NCBI RefSeq assembly: GCF_013371465.1
Contig: NZ_JABWDU010000004.1
Span: 335,138-399,137 of the forward strand
Reading direction: 5' to 3'
Source of the DNA: Ensifer oleiphilus
GTDB lineage: Bacteria; Pseudomonadota; Alphaproteobacteria; Rhizobiales; Rhizobiaceae
Length of the DNA stretch: 64,000 nucleotides
Of this stretch, positions 58,740 through 64,000 are shown piece by piece (positions within the stretch are counted from its first letter, which is position 1; each line of letters opens with the position of its first letter). Both the position numbers and the translations under genes were made by a program. The notes under the pieces were generated by a model that was given only the letters and a program-made list of their open reading frames with translations, did no database searches and was not told where the DNA came from.

Positions 58740-59627
58740 TCAAACATCCCGGCCGAAGAGGCCTGCAGGCCGTATCAGGAGAACGATGGCCATGATCACG
58801 AAGATCACGATGTTGGAGGCTTCGGGGTAGAACACCTTGGTCAGCCCCTCGGCGACGCCGAGCAGGTAGCCGGTGACGATCGCCCCCATGATCGAGCCCA
58901 TGCCACCGACGACCACCACGGCGAAGACGACGATGATGATGTTCGACCCCATCAGCGGCGAGACCTGGTAGATCGGCGCCGCGAGCACGCCGGCAAGGGC
59001 GGCAAGGGCCGCGCCCAGCGCATAGGTCAGCGTCAACAGGAACGGCACGTTGATGCCGAAGGACTGGACGAGTATGGGGTTTTCGGTGGCCGCCCGCAGG
59101 TAGGAGCCGAGTTTGGTCTTTTCGATCACCAGCCAGGTGCCGATGCACACGACGAGCGAGAAGGCGATCACCCAGCCGCGATAGATGGGCAGGAACATGA
59201 AGCCGAGATTGGTGCCGCCAGCAAGGGTGGCCGGCGTCGCATAGGGCTGGCCGGAAGCGCCATAGAGATAGCGGAACGTGCCCTCGATCGTCAGCGCCAG
59301 GCCGAAGGTGAAGAGCAGGCCGTAGAGCGGATCGAGCGAATAAAGCCGTCGGAGCATGGTGCGTTCGATGATTGCGCCGACAAGCCCGACGGCAAGCGGT
59401 GCCACGATCAGCGCCGGCCAGTAGCCGATGCCGAAATAGGACAAAAGCAACCAGGCGAAGAAGGCGCCGAGCATATATTGCGCGCCGTGGGCGAAGTTGA
59501 TGACGCGCAACAGGCCGAAGATGATCGCAAGGCCAAGGCTTAAGAGCGCGTAGAACGAGCCGTTGATCAGGCCGATCAGCAATTGCCCGAGGAAGGCTTG
59601 CAGCGGAATTCCAAAAATCATGGTCAT
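58740..59627 (-). CDS. livH: branched-chain-type ABC permease LivH
   Basis: A 295-residue inner-membrane subunit. It has the LivH segment LINGSFYALLSLGLAIIFGL, RVINFAHGAQYMLGAFFAW, and the coupling loop KLGSYLRAATENPILVQSFG. It begins 3 bases after the livF stop. Family length is normal. Confidence 0.93.
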   Translation of the reverse strand: MTMIFGIPLQAFLGQLLIGLINGSFYALLSLGLAIIFGLLRVINFAHGAQYMLGAFFAWLLLSYFGIGYWPALIVAPLAVGLVGAIIERTMLRRLYSLDPLYGLLFTFGLALTIEGTFRYLYGASGQPYATPATLAGGTNLGFMFLPIYRGWVIAFSLVVCIGTWLVIEKTKLGSYLRAATENPILVQSFGINVPFLLTLTYALGAALAALAGVLAAPIYQVSPLMGSNIIIVVFAVVVVGGMGSIMGAIVTGYLLGVAEGLTKVFYPEASNIVIFVIMAIVLLIRPAGLFGRDV

Positions 59628-59630
59628 GGC

Positions 59631-60332
59631 TCAGACCCCCAGCACGTCGTGCAGCATGTCCATGCGGACGGAGAGTTCCAAAACAGGAAACTCGCCGACC
59701 ATGCGGCCATGGTCCATCAGGTAGAAACGGTCGGCGACCTTGCTGGCGAAGCGGAAATTCTGCTCAACCAGCAGAACGGTCATGCCGCGTTCTTTGAGCG
59801 TCTTCAGCACGTCGCCGATGCGCTGGACGATGACAGGGGCAAGGCCCTCGGTCGGTTCGTCGAGCAGCATCATGCGCACGCCGGTTCTCAAGATCCGGGC
59901 GATCGCCAGCATCTGCTGTTCGCCGCCGGAAAGTTTTGTCCCGGGGCTGTTGCGGCGTTCGTGCAGATTGGGAAAAAGCTCGAAGATCTCGTCGACCGTC
60001 ATTCCGCCCTTGGCGACCGCCGGCGGCAGCAGCAGGTTTTCGTAAACCGACAGCGTCGAGAAGATGCCGCGCTCCTCGGGGATAAAGCCGAGGCCCCGAT
60101 GGGCGACCCGGTGCAGCGGCACCTTGATCAGGTCCTCGCCGGCGAAATCTATGGCGCCCTTGCGGTTGCGCACGATGCCCATGATCGAGCGCAGGGTGGT
60201 GGTCTTGCCGACGCCATTGCGCCCAAGCAATGTGACCATCTCGCCTTCGCCGACGGTCATGTCGACACCATGCAGGATATGGCTTTCGCCGTACCAGGCG
60301 TTAAGGCCGGAGACTTTCAGAAGTGGTTTCAT
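59631..60332 (-). CDS. livF: branched-chain-type ABC ATPase LivF
   Basis: A 233-residue cytoplasmic ATPase. Walker A LLGRNGVGKTTTLRS, signature LSGGEQQMLAIARIL, Walker B MMLLDEPTEGLAP. The ATG at 60332 begins 1 base after the livG stop; earlier frame is not family-like. Confidence 0.94.
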   Translation of the reverse strand: MKPLLKVSGLNAWYGESHILHGVDMTVGEGEMVTLLGRNGVGKTTTLRSIMGIVRNRKGAIDFAGEDLIKVPLHRVAHRGLGFIPEERGIFSTLSVYENLLLPPAVAKGGMTVDEIFELFPNLHERRNSPGTKLSGGEQQMLAIARILRTGVRMMLLDEPTEGLAPVIVQRIGDVLKTLKERGMTVLLVEQNFRFASKVADRFYLMDHGRMVGEFPVLELSVRMDMLHDVLGV

Positions 60333-60333
60333 C

Positions 60334-61116
60334 TCAGGCCTCCTCGGTGCCCATATAGGCGGTGCGCACCCGCGGATCGGCCGACACGTTTGCGTAGTCG
60401 CCCTCGGCAAGGATCTCACCCCGCTGCAGCACGGTGACGTGATGGCAGAGCGTCGAGACGACGGAGAGATTGTGCTCGACCATCAGCACGGCGCGTTCCA
60501 ACGCCACTTCGCGGATGATCTCGGCCACCATGCCGACATCCTCGTGGCCCATGCCGGCCATCGGCTCGTCGAGCAACAGCACCTTCGGATCGAGCGCCAG
60601 CGTTGTCGCGATTTCCAGCACCCGTTTGCGGCCATAGGAAAGATCGGCGGCAACCGAATTCCTTTCCTTGTCGAGGCCAACCGAGCGGATCAACTGGTCG
60701 GCCTTGGCCGTCAGCCCGTCGAGTGCCGACATCGGCTTCCAGAACTGGGTTGCAAGACCATTCGGCCGCTGCAGCGCCACGCGCACATTGTCGAGCACGC
60801 TCATATGCGGAAACACCGCCGATATCTGGAACGAGCGGACCAAGCCCATGCGCGCCACCTTGTCGGGCGCCATGCGGGTGATGTCTTCGCCCAAGAGCGT
60901 GATCGTGCCACCGGTCGGTTGCAGGAACTTGGTCAGAAGGTTGAAGACCGTCGTCTTGCCGGCGCCGTTCGGGCCGATCAGCGCATGCACGCGAGCATGG
61001 TGGACGTCGAGGTTGACGTTGTTGACGGCGGTGAAGCCGCCGAAATCGCGACGGAGACCGCGGGCGGACAAAACCACCCGCGGCGCTCCATTCTGTTCAG
61101 ACAAGGCAGCGGTCAT
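60334..61116 (-). CDS. livG: branched-chain-type ABC ATPase LivG
   Basis: A 260-residue cytoplasmic ATPase. Walker A ALIGPNGAGKTTVFNLL, signature LSYGRKRVLEIATTL (a variant of the usual LSYGxQR), Walker B VLLLDEPMAGMG. The ATG at 61116 was chosen; a GTG at 61134 that overlaps the binding-protein stop is possible but lacks a ribosome site. It works with LivF as the ATPase pair. Confidence 0.93.
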   Translation of the reverse strand: MTAALSEQNGAPRVVLSARGLRRDFGGFTAVNNVNLDVHHARVHALIGPNGAGKTTVFNLLTKFLQPTGGTITLLGEDITRMAPDKVARMGLVRSFQISAVFPHMSVLDNVRVALQRPNGLATQFWKPMSALDGLTAKADQLIRSVGLDKERNSVAADLSYGRKRVLEIATTLALDPKVLLLDEPMAGMGHEDVGMVAEIIREVALERAVLMVEHNLSVVSTLCHHVTVLQRGEILAEGDYANVSADPRVRTAYMGTEEA

Positions 61117-61130
61117 CGCGATCCGACCGC

Positions 61131-62336
61131 TCACGATTTCACGAGGTCGCAGCCGCTCTTGGCCGGATCGATGAAGGCTTCCGAACCCGGGATGGTGGCG
61201 AGCACCTTGAAATAATCCCAGGGCTCCTTGCTTTCGTCCGGCTTCTTGACTTCCAGCAGGTACATGTCGTGGATCATGCGGCCGTTCTCGGCGACCTTGC
61301 CGTTTTCGGCAAAGACGTCGTTGACAGGCAGCGCACGCAATTCCTTCGCAACGGCATCGCCGTCATCGCTGCCGGCCTTCTCGATCGCCTTCAGGTAGGA
61401 CAGCACGGCGGAGTAGGTGCCGGCATGAACCATGTTCGGCATCTTGCCGGTGCGCTCCATGAAGCGCTTGCCGAACTTTGCCGTTTCCTCGTTGCGGTTC
61501 CAGTAGAAGCCTTCGGTCAGCGTCAAGCCCTGCGCCGCCTCGAGGCCGAGACCGTGCACTTCAGCAAGCGTGAACAAGAGCGCCGCCAGGCGCTGCCCTC
61601 CCTGGACGATGCCGAATTCGGCCGCCTGCTTGATGGCGTTGGACGTGTCGAGGCCGGCATTGGCAAGGCCGATGACCTTGGCGCCCGAAGACTGGGCCTG
61701 CAGCAGGAAGGACGAGAAGTCGGTGGTCGCCAGCGGATGGCGGACGGAGCCGACGACGGTGCCGCCGTTTTCCTTGACGTAGTTGCCGGTGTTTTCCTCG
61801 AGCGAATAGCCGAAGGCGTAGTCGGCGGTCAGGAAGAACCAGCTGTCGCCGCCCTGCTTGACCAGCGCGCCGCCGGTGCCGACCGCCAGCGCATGGGTGT
61901 CATAGGCCCAGTGGAAACCATAGGGCGAGCACTGCTTGCCCGTGAGTTCCGTGGTGGCAGCACCGGTGTTGATGGTGATCTTCTTCTTTTCCTTCGACAG
62001 CGCCTGGACGGCGAGGCCGACAGACGAACTCGTCAGCTCCATGATGCTGTCGACCTGCTCGGTGTCATACCATTGCCGGGCGATGTTGGAGGCGATGTCG
62101 GCCTTGTTCTGGTGGTCGGCGGTAATCACTTCCACGGGAACACCCAGAACCTTGCCGCCGAAGTCCTCGACCGCCATCAGCGCGGCCTCGTAGGAAGACT
62201 TGCCGCCGAAGTCGGCATAGACGCCGGACTGGTCGTTCAGGATGCCGATCTTGACCTTGCCGTCGGATGCGTCGGCGAATGCGGCCGTGCTGCTGGCAAG
62301 CATCATGGCGAATGCGGTGAGCAGTTTCTTCGTCAT
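61131..62336 (-). CDS. livK: branched-chain-type periplasmic binding protein
   Basis: A 401-residue type I periplasmic receptor. Signal peptide residues 1-21 (MTKKLLTAFAMMLASSTAAF, cut after FA before DASDG). It begins the mature part KVKIGILNDQSGVYADFGG, typical of Peripla_BP_6 proteins that bind amino acids, amides, urea or aromatic acids. GGAGGAGG precedes the ATG at 62336. First gene of the operon livK-G-F-H-M, divergent from a LysR regulator. The ligand is not necessarily a branched-chain amino acid; a downstream GMC dehydrogenase hints at an alcohol or similar compound. Confidence 0.92.
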   Translation of the reverse strand: MTKKLLTAFAMMLASSTAAFADASDGKVKIGILNDQSGVYADFGGKSSYEAALMAVEDFGGKVLGVPVEVITADHQNKADIASNIARQWYDTEQVDSIMELTSSSVGLAVQALSKEKKKITINTGAATTELTGKQCSPYGFHWAYDTHALAVGTGGALVKQGGDSWFFLTADYAFGYSLEENTGNYVKENGGTVVGSVRHPLATTDFSSFLLQAQSSGAKVIGLANAGLDTSNAIKQAAEFGIVQGGQRLAALLFTLAEVHGLGLEAAQGLTLTEGFYWNRNEETAKFGKRFMERTGKMPNMVHAGTYSAVLSYLKAIEKAGSDDGDAVAKELRALPVNDVFAENGKVAENGRMIHDMYLLEVKKPDESKEPWDYFKVLATIPGSEAFIDPAKSGCDLVKS

Positions 62337-62377
62337 CGTGTCCTCCTCCAAGGGTTTTCAGAGCGGGACAACCGCAC

Positions 62378-62394
62378 GCGACATGGCATGTCGC
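62378..62394. promoter_or_regulatory. 17-bp palindrome upstream of livK
   Basis: GCGACATG-G-CATGTCGC, perfect 8-bp arms, lies 42 bases upstream of the livK start in the divergent region. A plausible LysR or other operator. Confidence 0.45.
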
Positions 62395-62542
62395 TCCGGC
62401 AAAGCGCGTGGCATTGCCGGGCCGTCAGTCCCGTTCTGTTCAAATTTGGCCAGACATGCTCCTCAGATGTCGGCTTCGGCGCTACAATCCGGAAAAATTC
62501 ACTTGGACGCAAGCGCCGCCGCCCGTAAATTGCAAACAGGGT

Positions 62543-62560
62543 CTGTTCATTTTCGAACAG
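62543..62560. promoter_or_regulatory. CTGTTC-N6-GAACAG dyad just upstream of lysR
   Basis: Perfect 6-bp arms (18 bp in all), ending 14 bases before the LysR ATG. Its place suits negative autoregulation and divergent control of livK. Confidence 0.5.
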
Positions 62561-62574
62561 ATGGGGGCGATGAG

Positions 62575-63522
62575 ATGAATCCGAATTTCACCTGGGACGA
62601 CCTGCAGTTCTTTCTGGCGGTCGCGCGCACCGGGCAATTGTCGACGGCCGCCCGGCGGCTCAGAACCAGCCACGCGACGGTGTCGCGGCGCATCGACCGG
62701 CTGGAATTCGCGCTCAAGGTCAAGCTTTTCGAGCGCAATCCGCGCGGCTACGTGCTGACGGCGATCGGCCAGCGCTTTGTCGAAACCGCCGAGCGCATCG
62801 AGCGCGAGACCGAGCAGTTGCAGCTCGACATCAGCGATGGCCTGACGGCACAGCGCGGCGTGGTGCGTCTGAGCACGCTCGAAGGGTTCGGCAACTTCTT
62901 CCTGTCGGACCGGCTCTCGAGCTTTGCCGCGACCTATCCGAACATTTCGCTGGAGCTGGTGGCGATCCAGCAGATCATGTCGCTGTCGCGCAAGGAGGCG
63001 GACCTGTCGGTGGCGCTGACGGCACCGAAGGCCGGTCCCTATCACTCCGAGGTGCTGACCCCCTATACGCTGCATGTCTATGGTTCCCGCAGCTACCTCG
63101 CCAGCCATCCGCCGATCAGGAGCCGCAACGATCTCGCCGCCCATCGTTTCGTCGGTTACATCGAAGACATGATCTTTGCGCCCGGGCTCGACTATCTCGG
63201 TGAGATCCAGCCAGGCCTCAGGGCGTATTTCCAGAGCTCGAGCATCCTCACGCAGCTGAAGGCCGTGCGCCAGGGGCTTGGCCTCTGCGTGCTGCCGCAT
63301 TTCATGGCGCGGGAGGAAAAGGACATCGAGATCGTGCTGCCCGACGAGATCGAGCTCAAACGCACTTACTGGATGATCTGCCACCGCGATCTGGTGGCGG
63401 TGCCGCGGGTGAGGGCGGTACGCGAGTTTCTGATGCAGATCGTGCGGGAGAATTGGGGCCATTTCAGCCGCGAGCGCGCTTTGGCGGTGGCGCCGGCCGA
63501 CCAGGTTCTTCGGTCGCAATAG
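62575..63522 (+). CDS. LysR-family transcriptional regulator
   Basis: A 315-residue regulator. The winged helix spans about residues 6-65 (WDDLQFFLAVARTGQLSTAA, RRLRTSHATVSRRIDRLE, LFERNPRGY). The effector domain spans about 92-300. The ATG at 62575 follows GGGGGCGATGAG. It is divergent from the livK operon with two dyads in the shared region, so it probably controls that transporter and perhaps the GMC dehydrogenase. Confidence 0.92.
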   Translation: MNPNFTWDDLQFFLAVARTGQLSTAARRLRTSHATVSRRIDRLEFALKVKLFERNPRGYVLTAIGQRFVETAERIERETEQLQLDISDGLTAQRGVVRLSTLEGFGNFFLSDRLSSFAATYPNISLELVAIQQIMSLSRKEADLSVALTAPKAGPYHSEVLTPYTLHVYGSRSYLASHPPIRSRNDLAAHRFVGYIEDMIFAPGLDYLGEIQPGLRAYFQSSSILTQLKAVRQGLGLCVLPHFMAREEKDIEIVLPDEIELKRTYWMICHRDLVAVPRVRAVREFLMQIVRENWGHFSRERALAVAPADQVLRSQ

Positions 63523-63697
63523 AGCGCCCGAGCCCGTTCGTGCGGCTTTTGGACGTCCGGCCTTCCTGTTTGGCGGTGCTTCCGCCGAAATCCGCCGTGG
63601 TTTTTACGGCTCCTCCTGCCTGTTGATAACTCCCGTTCGAATTTCCCCTTTATTTTCAGTTGATTGTCGTTTCTTGTCAGTTTTTTGAAATTGCCTG

Positions 63698-63727
63698 TTG
63701 ACGTGTTCGAGGTGTGGGGTCTATAAG
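63698..63727 (+). promoter_or_regulatory. probable rRNA operon promoter
   Basis: TTGACG, 18-base spacer, TATAAG. It lies about 300 bases ahead of the window end, at the distance from the 16S gene expected for a Rhizobiaceae rrn operon. The stretch 63523-63697 has no gene. Confidence 0.6.
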
Positions 63728-63856
63728 CCCGATCACTGACGAGGGCGGCGGCGCTGCTGGCGACGATGCCCTTCGTTCTAGAGGTTTCCTTGATTGGCGG
63801 ATGCTGATTGGTCGGAGCGATAAGTTTCGGCGGGGAGATTTGACGGATTGCCCGTC

Positions 63857-63868
63857 TGTTCTTTGACA
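63857..63868 (+). promoter_or_regulatory. BoxA antitermination site of the rRNA leader
   Basis: TGTTCTTTGACA matches the BoxA consensus TGYTCTTTRACA, bound by NusB-S10 in rRNA antitermination. It is followed by the AATTGCATA stretch usual in rhizobial rrn leaders. Confidence 0.8.
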
Positions 63869-64000
63869 ATTGCATATAGAGAAAGAGAAACGTGGGCGGC
63901 GGAGCTCGTGAGGAACCTTTAGGGGTTCTTTCAGAAAGAGACTTTGGCGGTCACGTTTATCAAGAGACTACACCTGTTTTCTCGATGGCGATCTTTGGAT
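63869..64000 (+). other. rRNA operon leader; 16S rRNA starts beyond the window
   Basis: The sequence after BoxA (GAGGAACC-TTTAGG-GGTTCTTTC hairpin at about 63911-63932, ending TCTCGATGGCGATCTTTGGA) looks like the spacer leader preceding 16S rRNA in Rhizobium and Sinorhizobium. The 16S start motif (AGAGTTTGATC) is not reached. Confidence 0.65.

Noticed and set aside
63734..64000. Start of 16S rRNA inside the window
   Set aside because: Only promoter, BoxA and leader are seen; the conserved AGAGTTTGATC start of 16S is not reached.

Overview
This 64 kb window looks like chromosomal DNA from a member of the Rhizobiaceae, most like Ensifer/Sinorhizobium or a close relative. The pointers are: GC-rich codon use; hemA encoding 5-aminolevulinate synthase (the alphaproteobacterial route); a 387-residue mannose-6-phosphate isomerase of the unusual N-acylglucosamine-epimerase type known from Rhizobium meliloti; a BA14K-type secreted protein; Rhizobiaceae-type intergenic palindromic repeats; and, at the right end, what looks like the promoter, BoxA antitermination site and leader of an rRNA operon whose 16S gene starts beyond the window. 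I see no phage, transposon, CRISPR array or plasmid functions, and gene packing is normal throughout.

Layout, left to right. 1-2.4 kb: end of a VOC-fold gene, an APH(3')-II-like aminoglycoside phosphotransferase and a divergent MerR-type regulator. 2.45-8.8 kb: a 25-bp perfect inverted repeat, then tamA-tamB (outer-membrane protein assembly) on the minus strand. 9-10.8 kb: an MFS exporter and a glycine-zipper lipoprotein with its own terminator. 11.2-15 kb: a coxS-coxL-coxM molybdenum hydroxylase operon of the form II (AYRGAGR) type ending in a terminator. 15-19.7 kb: hemA, a REP-like mosaic repeat, dxr, a META+MliC secreted protein, a tiny membrane protein and a VOC protein. 19.75-29.1 kb: a coherent catabolic locus containing a dipeptide-type ABC transporter (binding protein, two permeases, fused ATPase), a COG3964-type amidohydrolase, a RidA imine deaminase, a SelA-like PLP enzyme and a divergent IclR regulator. 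29.4-33.4 kb: BA14K protein, GNAT, tRNA-Arg(CCT), then a sugar operon (ROK kinase, UPF0303, type III mannose-6-phosphate isomerase). 33.6-39.2 kb: metH behind a perfect 20-bp palindrome, then cspA, a 94-residue unknown, rpsU and a 74-residue unknown. 39.5-45.6 kb: two DUF1254 proteins, an adenylate cyclase-TolB-TPR receptor-like protein, a YHS protein and an ankyrin protein. 45.7-49.1 kb: a racemase-fold protein without catalytic cysteines, an MFS permease and an RpiR regulator, with five copies of a TGAAAC/GTTTCA dyad. 49.1-57.7 kb: PPK2, an aldehyde dehydrogenase, an MFS protein, a YdcZ transporter with divergent LysR, a Tim44-domain protein and a GMC dehydrogenase. 57.7-63.5 kb: a complete branched-chain-type ABC transporter (K-G-F-H-M order) with a divergent LysR regulator. 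63.5-64 kb: rRNA operon promoter and leader.

The best candidates for undescribed biology are: (a) the IclR/ABC/amidohydrolase/SelA-like/RidA locus, which looks like uptake and breakdown of an N- or O-acylated amino- or hydroxy-acid; (b) the RpiR/MFS/cysteine-less racemase locus with its repeated operator; (c) the branched-chain-type transporter whose operon seems to run into a choline-dehydrogenase-like GMC enzyme; and (d) the APH(3')-II-like gene in apparently non-mobile chromosomal context. Starts were chosen by Shine-Dalgarno spacing and family length. No database search was possible, so family calls rest on recognisable motifs.
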